46,588 nucleotides of DNA from the IMG/VR virus record IMGVR_UViG_3300042946_001008, positions 1 to 46,588 of that record; one strand, written 5' to 3'. The notes beneath the pieces are model-generated. The model ran no database searches, had not been told where the DNA came from, and saw nothing but the letters and a program-made list of their open reading frames with translations. This DNA comes from a virus. Below are positions 38,714 to 45,914 of this stretch, piece by piece. The translations under genes and the position numbers were made by a program. Each line of letters opens with the position of its first letter. Positions within the stretch are counted from its first letter, which is position 1.

Positions 38714-39728
38714 TTTTAAAGACATAACCATTGTCCCTGAAACATTGTCATCAATTAGTACAAGAAAAAGAATTGATATTTTAAATAAAGACAGAAAACT
38801 TCCTTTAATGGTATCCCCCATGGATACTGTCGTTAATGATTTTAACTGTAATTTATTTTTAAAACATAATTTTGAAGTCTGCCTACCTCGCGGAGTTTTT
38901 TATCACGAGGGCAAAGCCTTTTCTTCAGTATCTTTAGATGATTTTGAAAGAATTTTAGAATGGTTTCAAGACGACCATTTTGATAAGGAGTCAATTAATC
39001 TACTAGTTGATATTGCAAATGGACATATGGAAAAACTATATAAATTAACCGAAAAATTTGTTAAACATCGTAAAAATTCAAACCAAAAATTAATTGTTGG
39101 TAATATCGCCAATCCAAACACATATAGAAAATTTGCCGAATTGGGTGTCGATTATATAAGAGTAGGTATTGGTGGTGGTAGTGGTTGTTTAACATCGGCA
39201 AATACAGGTGTTCATTATCCTATGGCGTCACTAATAAAAGAATGTTACGAAATTAAAAAAAGTAACAATTATGAAACTAAAATAATTGCCGATGGAGGTT
39301 TCAGAAATTACGATGACATAATAAAGGCGTTAGCTTTAGGGGCGGATTACGTTATGTTAGGTGGAGTATTAAATAAAACTTTAGAATCTTGTTCTGAAAC
39401 TAAGTTATTTAAACTAATTCCTATATCAGAAAAACAATCAAAATACATTTGGGAAAAATTCCCTAAAATGAGAAAATATTTCTACAAAAATTTCAGAGGT
39501 ATGAGTACTAAAGAAGTCCAAAAAAAATGGGGTAAGACCAAATTAACCACATCTGAAGGGATTTCTAAATACAATAAAGTGGAATACACGTTAGATGGGT
39601 GGACTGAAAATTTCAAAGACTATTTAAAATCTGCAATGTCTTACACTAACTCAAGAAATCTCGAGGAATTTAAAGAAACAGAATTTGTACTTATTACTCA
39701 AAATGCTTTGAATAGATACCATAAATGA
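38697..39728 (+). CDS. IMP dehydrogenase/GMP reductase family enzyme
   Basis: 343 residues forming a TIM barrel: LPLMVSPMDTV, VDYIRVGIGGGSGCLT (catalytic Cys164), IIADGGFRNYDDIIKALALG and YVMLGGVLNKT. No CBS domains, as in GMP reductase and some IMPDHs. IMPDH makes XMP from IMP, GMPR does the reverse deamination of GMP. The loop after the Cys (LTSANTGVHYP) does not decide between the two. A flexible insertion and a C-terminal EGISKYN flap are present. Probably tunes guanine nucleotide pools during replication. Confidence 0.82.
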   Translation: MNKKFDFKDITIVPETLSSISTRKRIDILNKDRKLPLMVSPMDTVVNDFNCNLFLKHNFEVCLPRGVFYHEGKAFSSVSLDDFERILEWFQDDHFDKESINLLVDIANGHMEKLYKLTEKFVKHRKNSNQKLIVGNIANPNTYRKFAELGVDYIRVGIGGGSGCLTSANTGVHYPMASLIKECYEIKKSNNYETKIIADGGFRNYDDIIKALALGADYVMLGGVLNKTLESCSETKLFKLIPISEKQSKYIWEKFPKMRKYFYKNFRGMSTKEVQKKWGKTKLTTSEGISKYNKVEYTLDGWTENFKDYLKSAMSYTNSRNLEEFKETEFVLITQNALNRYHK

Positions 39729-39817
39729 TATATTTATCATTGTGAAAAGAATGTTGTTAATTGGTTATTACAAAGGAATTGATGTGACTATTAAACTGAG
39801 TCAATTAATCCAAATGT

Positions 39818-40087
39818 TTACTTAAAAAATATTTTAACTTTTAAGTCTCCGTTTCCTTTAATCACTCTATGGTAAATTCCTTCAGGTATAAAATATTTTT
39901 TACCTTTAATCATTGTAATCGGTAATTCATTATCCAATTGAATTTTCCAATCGGTTTCATGTAAAGGAATAACTATTCTATCTTGTTCATCTGTATGCCA
40001 TTTTAAATCAGAAAACTCAACATTTTCTAAAAAAGTTCTTACCCGATAATCATTTTGAATTGTTTCTTTAAACGGTAACTTTTCCAT
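39818..40087 (-). CDS. Small cupin-like protein
   Basis: 89 residues: WHTDEQDRIVIPLHETDWKI and GKKYFIPEGIYHRVIKGNGD give the two cupin half-motifs (WH...D, and PxGxxHRV). Metal ligands are partly preserved. Follows the DUF5872-like gene by 1 bp. Substrate unknown. Confidence 0.68.
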   Translation of the reverse strand: MEKLPFKETIQNDYRVRTFLENVEFSDLKWHTDEQDRIVIPLHETDWKIQLDNELPITMIKGKKYFIPEGIYHRVIKGNGDLKVKIFFK

Positions 40088-40088
40088 T

Positions 40089-40712
40089 TTACCAACTTCT
40101 TGAAGATTTTAATCCTAATTTTTTTCGATATCTTGACACATTACAAGACCAATACCCTGCGGTAGTTCTATCTTTCTTTTGGTCACATTTGTGTCGAGCT
40201 CTGAATGATTTTGCTCTACCTTTACTGGCGTTTTTAATTCTAAGATTTGGGTCACCAAAGGTAACCTTTTTAATTGTCCCTTTTGGAGTTTTAACATAAA
40301 CCGCAAACTTTTTAGGTCCTCCAGGAGTTCTAAATGGACTATTTAATTTGACATTTTTACCTCTGTGTTTTGCTTCGGTGATAATCTCCCATAAATCCTC
40401 TTCATATATTGGTGCGTCTAAATAAACTTCCTCTCCATTTTCTAAAAGAACTTTTTTACCTAAATCAGACTCTACTAACCAAGTATCTTCGTCATTTAAT
40501 CTTAATAAATTTTTATCGTACAAATCACGAGCTTCATTAATTAAATCAAAATATTTTTCTGAATAAATTCTAAAAATATTTTCACTTAAACTTACATTGT
40601 TATCAAGATGGTATCTCATTTCTTTCGACACATTAACATCCTTAACCAAGGACATTGATGGATTAAATTCTTCTTTTAGAACTTTCGATATTAACTTATC
40701 TAAATTATCCAT
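40089..40712 (-). CDS. DUF5872-like phage protein
   Basis: 207 residues. The C-terminal 80 residues are diagnostic: VYVKTPKGTIKKVTFGDPNL, RAKSFRARHKCDQKKDRTTA, GYWSCNVSRYRKK, a basic Cys/His domain found in many marine phages. The N-terminus (MDNLDKLISKVLKEEFNPSM) is of the tagged, helical type, and a LWEIITEAKHRG site looks like a protease site. Function of the domain is not established; DNA or virion association is likely from its charge. Confidence 0.72.
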   Translation of the reverse strand: MDNLDKLISKVLKEEFNPSMSLVKDVNVSKEMRYHLDNNVSLSENIFRIYSEKYFDLINEARDLYDKNLLRLNDEDTWLVESDLGKKVLLENGEEVYLDAPIYEEDLWEIITEAKHRGKNVKLNSPFRTPGGPKKFAVYVKTPKGTIKKVTFGDPNLRIKNASKGRAKSFRARHKCDQKKDRTTAGYWSCNVSRYRKKLGLKSSRSW

Positions 40713-40742
40713 TTTAAATTTTCTTTTATTGATAAATATTCT

Positions 40743-40750
40743 TATCTTTG
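40743..40750 (+). promoter_or_regulatory. -7 element abutting the kinase start
   Basis: TATCTTTG ends 5 nt before the ATG at 40756, predicting a leaderless or near-leaderless mRNA. Confidence 0.55.
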
Positions 40751-40755
40751 TGAAT

Positions 40756-41175
40756 ATGAATAAAACATTATATATTGTTAGAGGGTTACCTGGCTCGGGT
40801 AAATCAACATTTGCCGAGAAATTAGTCGGTGATGACTTCTTGGTATGTGAGGCAGATAAGTATTTTATCGATAAAGAAACGGGTGATTATAACTTCGATG
40901 TTACCAAACTGAAGGATGCTCACAAGTATTGTCAGGACTTGGTTGAAACTTACATGAAAGATAGTTTGATAAATGACCAATTCTATAGAGAAATTGCAGT
41001 ATCAAACACTTTTACCCAAGAGTGGGAAATGTCTCCGTATTTTGAATTGGCAGAAAAACACGGTTACAAAGTTTTTGTTACTATTGTAGAAAATCGTCAT
41101 GGGGGTAAAAACGTTCACGGTGTGCCTGATGATAAAGTCGAAATTATGAAAAATCGTTTTGAAATTAAACTATGA
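40756..41175 (+). CDS. P-loop nucleotide/polynucleotide kinase-like protein
   Basis: 139 residues from the ATG at 40756 (MNKTLYIVRGLPGSGKSTFA). Walker A GLPGSGKS at 10-17, an acidic CEADKYF (DxD-like) and IAVSNTFTQEWEMSPYFELA, VTIVENRHGG toward the lid. This matches the kinase domain of the T4-Pnk/AAA_33 group, which phosphorylates 5'-OH ends of RNA or DNA. No phosphatase domain is fused. With the ligases at 5281-7458 it could supply the 5'-phosphate step of RNA repair. Overlaps the next gene by 4 bp. Confidence 0.75.
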   Translation: MNKTLYIVRGLPGSGKSTFAEKLVGDDFLVCEADKYFIDKETGDYNFDVTKLKDAHKYCQDLVETYMKDSLINDQFYREIAVSNTFTQEWEMSPYFELAEKHGYKVFVTIVENRHGGKNVHGVPDDKVEIMKNRFEIKL

Positions 41176-41378
41176 GAACATTCTTTTCATTACTGTTAAT
41201 AATAGTAAAGTTATATATTTTTTGTAAAATAACTTACTTACTATACATGACTAACGCAGACCCGATAAACTATCCAATAGATTCTTTAACTTGGTGGATT
41301 TATTTTTTAGTGTTTAACATTTGGTTACAATTTGTATTACCAAATAACGAAGATATTGATACTAATGAGTCTAAATAG
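41172..41378 (+). CDS. Small two-helix membrane protein, 68 aa
   Basis: MRTFFSLLLIIVKLYIFCKI and LTWWIYFLVFNIWLQFVLP are two hydrophobic helices, followed by an acidic tail (NNEDIDTNESK). Overlaps the kinase gene (ATGA). Function unknown. Confidence 0.62.
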   Translation: MRTFFSLLLIIVKLYIFCKITYLLYMTNADPINYPIDSLTWWIYFLVFNIWLQFVLPNNEDIDTNESK

Positions 41379-41379
41379 A

Positions 41380-41598
41380 TTATTTAGATAATTTTCGAAA
41401 ATAAAAATACAGACCAAAGAATAGTCCCGAAATACAGTATAAAATTAAATTTGCGTACCATAAACTCCCTGTTAGAGTATAAAGATAGTATTGTACTGCA
41501 TCGAATCCAAACGGATTGAAAAACATTGCCAACATGAGAAATTTTACGGATAAATTTTCTAAGAAAATTTTTCTCCATGTTCGAATAACTACACTCAT
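41380..41598 (-). CDS. Small membrane protein, 72 aa
   Basis: MSVVIRTWRKIFLENLSVKF with two hydrophobic spans (LMLAMFFNPFGFDAVQYYLY and LWYANLILYCISGLFFGLYF) and a basic end. An overlapping frame offset by one base is less protein-like and is discarded. Convergent with the gene ending at 41378. Unknown. Confidence 0.55.
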   Translation of the reverse strand: MSVVIRTWRKIFLENLSVKFLMLAMFFNPFGFDAVQYYLYTLTGSLWYANLILYCISGLFFGLYFYFRKLSK

Positions 41599-41719
41599 CC
41601 TCCATGTACTATAATTTAATTTTTATGACTTCACTTAATAATTTAAGTGTACTCTAATAAATATTATTATTTCCTAATAATTCTTTCTTATTAATATATT
41701 TATAAAGAAAGTAATTAAA

Positions 41720-42223
41720 ATGGGTAAAACTTATATAAGCGAATCTAAAATAAGACAAATTATTAGAGAGCATTTACTAGAACAAACTAGTATAGAACCA
41801 AAAAAAGAAGAAAAACAAAGATGTGTACCTGAAAATGTTATCCCGTTGGATGAGATTGTGGGTCCTTCAGATAATTTTAAAAATTATACGAATAGTCTAT
41901 ATAAAAGAGAAGGAGGTATCAACGGTATGGTCGATACTTTAGACATGTTAAGAACCTTAAGACTACACAATGTAAATGATGGTGGAGAACACTTGGCTTA
42001 CAATTTAATGAACCATTTGAATAAATTTAGAAATAAAAATTATTTTGACGATACTGACGGAGGTTGTATTAAAGCAATGGACAAAGTAATTGAACTATAT
42101 AAAGAAAACGAACACGGTGAAGAATTAGTTAAAGATATTGAAAAGGTTTTAAGACACTCAGACCCAACTCCAAGGGCTAAAGAATATTTAAAGAGAAGTT
42201 TGACATTAGTCAAAGAAAAATAA
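41720..42223 (+). CDS. Hypothetical protein with N-terminal ISESK tag
   Basis: 167 residues: MGKTYISESKIRQIIREHLL, then EQTSIEPKKEEKQ. The opening closely parallels RLTESDLERIVRRVIQEQ of the 23754 protein: tag, amphipathic helix, then EQ. The body is helical and polar. Likely in the same sorted/packaged class. Terminator follows at 42270. Confidence 0.68.
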   Translation: MGKTYISESKIRQIIREHLLEQTSIEPKKEEKQRCVPENVIPLDEIVGPSDNFKNYTNSLYKREGGINGMVDTLDMLRTLRLHNVNDGGEHLAYNLMNHLNKFRNKNYFDDTDGGCIKAMDKVIELYKENEHGEELVKDIEKVLRHSDPTPRAKEYLKRSLTLVKEK

Positions 42224-42269
42224 TCCCTTTATAGGGACTTTTAGGACCGTTATCGTTATGGTAACAAAT

Positions 42270-42300
42270 AAAAGGGGAAGTTCGCTACTATCCCCTTTTT
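42270..42300 (+). terminator. Terminator
   Basis: AAAAGGGGA/TCCCCTTTT stem followed by T run; a smaller TCCCTTTATAGGGA hairpin lies just upstream (42225-42238). Confidence 0.8.
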
Positions 42301-42333
42301 TATTTGGTTTTGTATATTTATTAATAAAAAATC

Positions 42334-43545
42334 ATGAATCAAATATTATTAAACGAAGAGTTATATAAAATGAAACATCTTTTTGGTTATAAAAAAGGTG
42401 TAGTAATTAGCGAACAAGAATATAACTCCCCTGATTGGAGGGGTAAGTCAAAAGGAGATTTAGACTTAACGAATCCTTATGGTAAATACGCAATAAATGT
42501 TGGGTATGAGGGTAGGAAGTACACCCTAACTTCGATATCTCAAGCACCAAGATTAAAGAGTGAAAAAAAGATAGAGACTTTTGAAAAACCTGGAGACGTG
42601 GTAATACAAAAATTAGATTTGTCAAAAAACGCGTTTCCATATCCTGACAATATGATTGGTCCTAAATTTGAATCGTTTCCTGAAGCAAAAACTGCATATG
42701 AAAAATTTATTGCTAGTTTAATAGTTTTTATTGAAGGAGGTGGGATTAATAACATCAATTCAATTAAAATCCAAGGCACCGCGGATGCCGCAAGGCCTAC
42801 GTTAGACATTCCTAAAGGATATTCGTCTTTAGACCATTCATTAGTAGGTGATAAAACTCCTTATGGTGGATTAAAAGGTGATTCTGAGAGAAACCAATAT
42901 CTTGCCGATAATAGAGGTAAAGTTCTTGGTAATTTAATAATTGAAAGAGTTAAAAAAGATACAGGTGTTGATATCAGTCAAAAAATACAATATATAAAAG
43001 GTATTAATTATTATGGTCAACAAGATAAAAGAGGGTTTGAGTTTAAAAAGGTCACTGTTGAACCCGATTACACGCCTTTAAATAAGAGAGAAAAGTCGGG
43101 TCAACCAACATCAGGAACCTCATCTACCGCTTCAACAACTCCTGAATCAAGTACATTTATTGATTTAACAGGGTTTGGTTCTAAAAACATACCAGCAAAA
43201 ATGATTAATAGAGGAGCGGGTCAAGTTGCCGCAATTCCAAGAAAAGTATCAGATGAAAATAAATTATTAGATATTAAAGGTGGAGGTGTTTTACCTTTAT
43301 GGACCACTGAAGGTTTAAATCAAAAAAGTACTGTAAAAGGTGAAATAAAAAATGGTGATTTATTTGTTGATAATATTTCATTTGGTAAAATTACCTTTGT
43401 AAACCCTAATGAAATAAGTTCAGATTATGACAGTAGAGCAGAATCTACAACAAGATATGTAACTGTAGGTAGACCTGTGATTGTCGGTGGGGATGAAAAT
43501 TATGATTTTGTTAGAATTTTAAAATTTGCGTTTAGTGAATTATAA
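42334..43545 (+). CDS. Tagged protein with OmpA-like segment
   Basis: 403 residues, starting MNQILLNEELYKMKHLFGYK and then GVVISEQ, a tag-like opening. Residues about 130-235 (IKIQGTADAARP, then ERNQYLADNRGKVLGNLIIE) resemble an OmpA-type peptidoglycan-binding fold, where N..LS..RA..V is the usual motif; the key Asp/Arg are replaced or shifted, so the match is weak. A Ser/Thr-rich linker and a beta-rich C-terminus follow. Likely virion protein that contacts the cell wall. Confidence 0.58.
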   Translation: MNQILLNEELYKMKHLFGYKKGVVISEQEYNSPDWRGKSKGDLDLTNPYGKYAINVGYEGRKYTLTSISQAPRLKSEKKIETFEKPGDVVIQKLDLSKNAFPYPDNMIGPKFESFPEAKTAYEKFIASLIVFIEGGGINNINSIKIQGTADAARPTLDIPKGYSSLDHSLVGDKTPYGGLKGDSERNQYLADNRGKVLGNLIIERVKKDTGVDISQKIQYIKGINYYGQQDKRGFEFKKVTVEPDYTPLNKREKSGQPTSGTSSTASTTPESSTFIDLTGFGSKNIPAKMINRGAGQVAAIPRKVSDENKLLDIKGGGVLPLWTTEGLNQKSTVKGEIKNGDLFVDNISFGKITFVNPNEISSDYDSRAESTTRYVTVGRPVIVGGDENYDFVRILKFAFSEL

Positions 43546-43574
43546 AAAAAGGGAGGTTAAACCTCCCTTTTTTT
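43546..43574. terminator. Bidirectional terminator
   Basis: GGGAGG-TTAAA-CCTCCC flanked by A7 and T7, between convergent genes. Confidence 0.9.
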
Positions 43575-44139
43575 ATTCCATACGATATGTAAAAAACCCA
43601 GTGACAAAGAAATTAAAATAACCATTTTTTAATGTTGAGGTGGTTGAAAAATAACCATACTGTTTACTAAGACATGTAAGACGACTTAACATTATTGCTT
43701 TATGTGATGTAGACTCCATAAAAGCGGTGATTGTTTGTTGAGCTAATTGTTCATAAGTTATTTTATGAGTTTTTCCACTAAAAAAATTGTAACATATTTC
43801 ACCGTGGTATGTTTGACCTAACTTAGAACCTTTTGAAAAATAATTAAATCTATCTAAAGGTGTGTGTAAAATAACCCCATTGAAAACTTTATCGTTATCA
43901 TGACATACCTCAGAATACTGAGACATATACCCAACTTGGTATTGTGACGCAGATTTACAAATATTGTCCTCAATACGAACTTGTCTACCTATTTTTAGTC
44001 TTTCTTCATTATGATTTTGGAAGATTAAATCATTTAACAATCCGTAGTTTACGTTGTTAAAGTCAATTGTGTCATTTTTGGTTTGGCTAAACCCAAAAAC
44101 ACAAATAAAAACAAACAATATGGTTATAATATTTTTCAT
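43573..44139 (-). CDS. Secreted CAP/SCP-domain protein
   Basis: 188 residues with a Bacteroidota signal peptide (MKNIITILFVFICVFGFSQT). The mature part has CAP-superfamily marks: FQNHNEERLKIGRQ at the start, SEVCHDND, GEICYNFF, TAFMESTSHKAIML and a final YFNFFVTGFF strand. CAP proteins are secreted and bind lipids, metals or proteins. Cys residues may form disulfides. Its promoter element TATATTTG ends 4 nt before the ATG, so a leaderless mRNA is likely. Confidence 0.75.
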   Translation of the reverse strand: MKNIITILFVFICVFGFSQTKNDTIDFNNVNYGLLNDLIFQNHNEERLKIGRQVRIEDNICKSASQYQVGYMSQYSEVCHDNDKVFNGVILHTPLDRFNYFSKGSKLGQTYHGEICYNFFSGKTHKITYEQLAQQTITAFMESTSHKAIMLSRLTCLSKQYGYFSTTSTLKNGYFNFFVTGFFTYRME

Positions 44140-44143
44140 ACTT

Positions 44144-44151
44144 CAAATATA
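44144..44151 (-). promoter_or_regulatory. -7 element abutting the CAP gene
   Basis: TATATTTG followed by AAGT and then the ATG at 44139. Confidence 0.55.
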
Positions 44152-44200
44152 GGATTAAAAAAGTAAATAGCAAAATATTTATTTGTAAAAAATAAAAATT

Positions 44201-44332
44201 ATGGCGGCAAAAACAAAATCAAATTCTAACTCAGTTAAAATTAGTTTCGGTAAAAAAACGATAGGTAAACTGAAAAAAAAATACGGACCTAAAGAACAGA
44301 AACCAAAAGCGTATAGAGGACAAGGTCGATAA
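44201..44332 (+). CDS. Small basic protein, 43 aa
   Basis: MAAKTKSNSNSVKISFGKKT followed by a Lys/Arg-rich tail (GKLKKKYGPKEQKPKAYRGQ). Highly basic with almost no acidic residues, suggesting nucleic-acid binding or a ribosomal/virion minor protein. A short gap leads to the holin-like gene. Similar short basic KISFGKKKxG-type proteins occur in large phages. Function unknown. Confidence 0.6.
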   Translation: MAAKTKSNSNSVKISFGKKTIGKLKKKYGPKEQKPKAYRGQGR

Positions 44333-44377
44333 TATAGTTTTTTTACCAAAAAAGTAAATATTTATAATAAAAAAACT

Positions 44378-44647
44378 ATGAAAAACTTTTTTAAACAGTT
44401 GTTTTGTGACAACAATTCAATTAACGAAAAATCTGTCGTTGGATTTATTGCTTTCATAATGATGTGTTTATTTGCTGGTGCGGATATTGTTACAGGATTT
44501 ATGGGTAAACCATTGGTAGTTAACGAATTTATCTTCAACTCATTCCTAATTTTAGTTTTAGGTTCATTTGCAATTGGGTCTGTGGACAAGTTTATTAACA
44601 AAAAACACAATAGTGGAGATACTCCAACTGATGAAGTTACTGAGTAA
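44378..44647 (+). CDS. Holin-like small membrane protein
   Basis: 89 residues: MKNFFKQLFCDNNSINEKSV, then two transmembrane spans (VGFIAFIMMCLFAGADIVTG and FIFNSFLILVLGSFAIGSVD) and a polar tail (KKHNSGDTPTDEVTE). Size and topology fit class II holins; I recall similar small LFCDN...NEKS membrane proteins in Bacteroidota phages. No dual start is evident. Terminator follows immediately. Confidence 0.68.
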   Translation: MKNFFKQLFCDNNSINEKSVVGFIAFIMMCLFAGADIVTGFMGKPLVVNEFIFNSFLILVLGSFAIGSVDKFINKKHNSGDTPTDEVTE

Positions 44648-44676
44648 TAAAAACCCCCTCAAATGAGGGGGTTTTT
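44648..44676. terminator. Bidirectional terminator
   Basis: AAAAACCCCCTC-AAAT-GAGGGGGTTTTT, between convergent genes. Confidence 0.92.
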
Positions 44677-45193
44677 ATTTTAAAAACTTAAGGATTTTTT
44701 CTTTAACACCTGATTGTTTTATTCCTTCATTATAAGGTTTAGTTGTCATTACAAAGTTGTCTAGTTTGGACAAGTCCATGTCGTCAACCGCAACCCAATG
44801 AGTAACTTCAGGATGATTTTTCAAATATTCGTTAATTTCACAGACACGAATACTTTCATAAAATCCTTTCCATTTAAACAAACCATACCCATTTTCGTCA
44901 AAATCTTTCATGTCGGGAGTATAATCAATTGGTGGTTTAATACCTCTTATCTCATACATCGTCTTCATTTGGTCTAATGTACCGTGTCGCTTCCAATCTG
45001 AAGAAATGACAATCTCACAACCTGTAGTTTCAACTATCTCATTCAATACTTTGACTGATTTAGTGTCAAAATTATCCATTCGTGTATCCATAGGGGTCTC
45101 AGGATTACTATCATAACCTTTTTTCTTAAATCGACCTCCCCATTGTGTTGAGAGGCAGATTACCCCATCATGGTCTAAAAATAATACTTTCAT
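44675..45193 (-). CDS. HAD phosphatase of the Swiss-Army-Knife RNA-repair type
   Basis: 172 residues: VLFLDHDGVI (nucleophile D7, acid D9), VETTGCEIVISSDWKRHG (motif II), and HWVAVDDMDLSKL (motif IV). This order and length match the HAD family found in Swiss-Army-Knife RNA-repair proteins, where it removes terminal phosphates; ordinary small HAD phosphatases are the alternative. Together with the kinase at 40756 and the ligases it would give a complete end-healing set. Confidence 0.75.
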   Translation of the reverse strand: MKVLFLDHDGVICLSTQWGGRFKKKGYDSNPETPMDTRMDNFDTKSVKVLNEIVETTGCEIVISSDWKRHGTLDQMKTMYEIRGIKPPIDYTPDMKDFDENGYGLFKWKGFYESIRVCEINEYLKNHPEVTHWVAVDDMDLSKLDNFVMTTKPYNEGIKQSGVKEKILKFLK

Positions 45194-45198
45194 TTCTT

Positions 45199-45336
45199 TT
45201 ATTTTACTAAATAATAAGTTATTGCTAACTGAACCCCTAAAGATAATATTCTTGCGATTGTTCTAGCAAAAGACATTCTGTTTTTCCAACCCTCTAGTTT
45301 TTCCTCAAATGTTAATTTTTTATTTTCCCCAATCAT
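45199..45336 (-). CDS. Small helical protein, 45 aa
   Basis: MIGENKKLTFEEKLEGWKNR, then MSFARTIARILSLGVQLAIT, YYLVK. One amphipathic and one hydrophobic helix. Start is 1 bp after the upstream stop and the gene ends just before the HAD gene, so it is part of the operon. Unknown. Confidence 0.58.
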   Translation of the reverse strand: MIGENKKLTFEEKLEGWKNRMSFARTIARILSLGVQLAITYYLVK

Positions 45337-45337
45337 A

Positions 45338-45835
45338 TTACTTAATTTCAAATGCACATCTCATTGGTTTTTTTGTTTTTTCAGCATCGTCCCAATTACC
45401 AATCACAACACCATCTTTAATTGTAAAAGCGTGACGACTAACCAAAACAAAGAAAGTTCCCTTTGGATTTTTCTTAATGAATGTCCCAACGGTCATTTGT
45501 CTCATCTTAGATTCTCCTTTAACTTTAACAGGATAACTTAAAGACCCCCCTAAATGACTGTTAGTCCTGTTCCCAACAACTTTTATTTTTTTACCGTTAA
45601 TTTCAGTATTAGAATCGACAAGACCAACCATTTTAAATACTGTCCCGAACGTGCCACGTCTATTTACTCTTTTGAACTTCTCAGCAACGAATTTGTGAGC
45701 GTCATCGTAGGGGATTTCAAATGAAGATGCAAAGGCTCTTACAACACAATCATTAGTCTCACCTTTAGCAATCGCAGAATCAACATATCCTTTAATCGCC
45801 TTTGATGTCATTTCGTATGGAAGTCTGTTTTTCAT
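45338..45835 (-). CDS. Papain-like cysteine peptidase-type protein
   Basis: 165 residues from MKNRLPYEMTSKAIKGYVDS. Residues with the papain-like order: GETNDCVVRAFASSFEIPYD (Cys), FFVLVSRHAFTIKDGVVIGN (His) and NWDDAEK (Asn/Asp). Comparable proteins occur in many phages. The target is unknown; proteolysis of host factors or deubiquitinase-like folds are possibilities. ATG 45835 is chosen since TATCTTTG ends 4 nt before it. Confidence 0.65.
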   Translation of the reverse strand: MKNRLPYEMTSKAIKGYVDSAIAKGETNDCVVRAFASSFEIPYDDAHKFVAEKFKRVNRRGTFGTVFKMVGLVDSNTEINGKKIKVVGNRTNSHLGGSLSYPVKVKGESKMRQMTVGTFIKKNPKGTFFVLVSRHAFTIKDGVVIGNWDDAEKTKKPMRCAFEIK

Positions 45836-45839
45836 ATCA

Positions 45840-45847
45840 CAAAGATA
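45840..45847 (-). promoter_or_regulatory. -7 element abutting the peptidase-like gene
   Basis: TATCTTTG, then TGAT, then ATG: leaderless arrangement. Confidence 0.55.
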
Positions 45848-45866
45848 CAAAAAAAATATTAATGTA

Positions 45867-45897
45867 AAAAACCCTCTGAAAAAAAATCAGAGGGTTT
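45867..45897 (-). terminator. Terminator of dnaK
   Basis: AAAACCCTCTGA/TCAGAGGGTTTT 12-bp stem with T tract; lies just after the dnaK stop. Confidence 0.88.
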
Positions 45898-45914
45898 TAT
45901 TGACATTTTAAAAT

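Noticed and set aside
39731-39815. GTG-started frame of 27 codons
   Set aside because: Too short, no ribosome site or neighbour coupling; probably non-coding gap.
41384-41605. Minus-strand frame overlapping 41380-41598 in another phase
   Set aside because: Translation is less protein-like than the chosen two-helix membrane protein.
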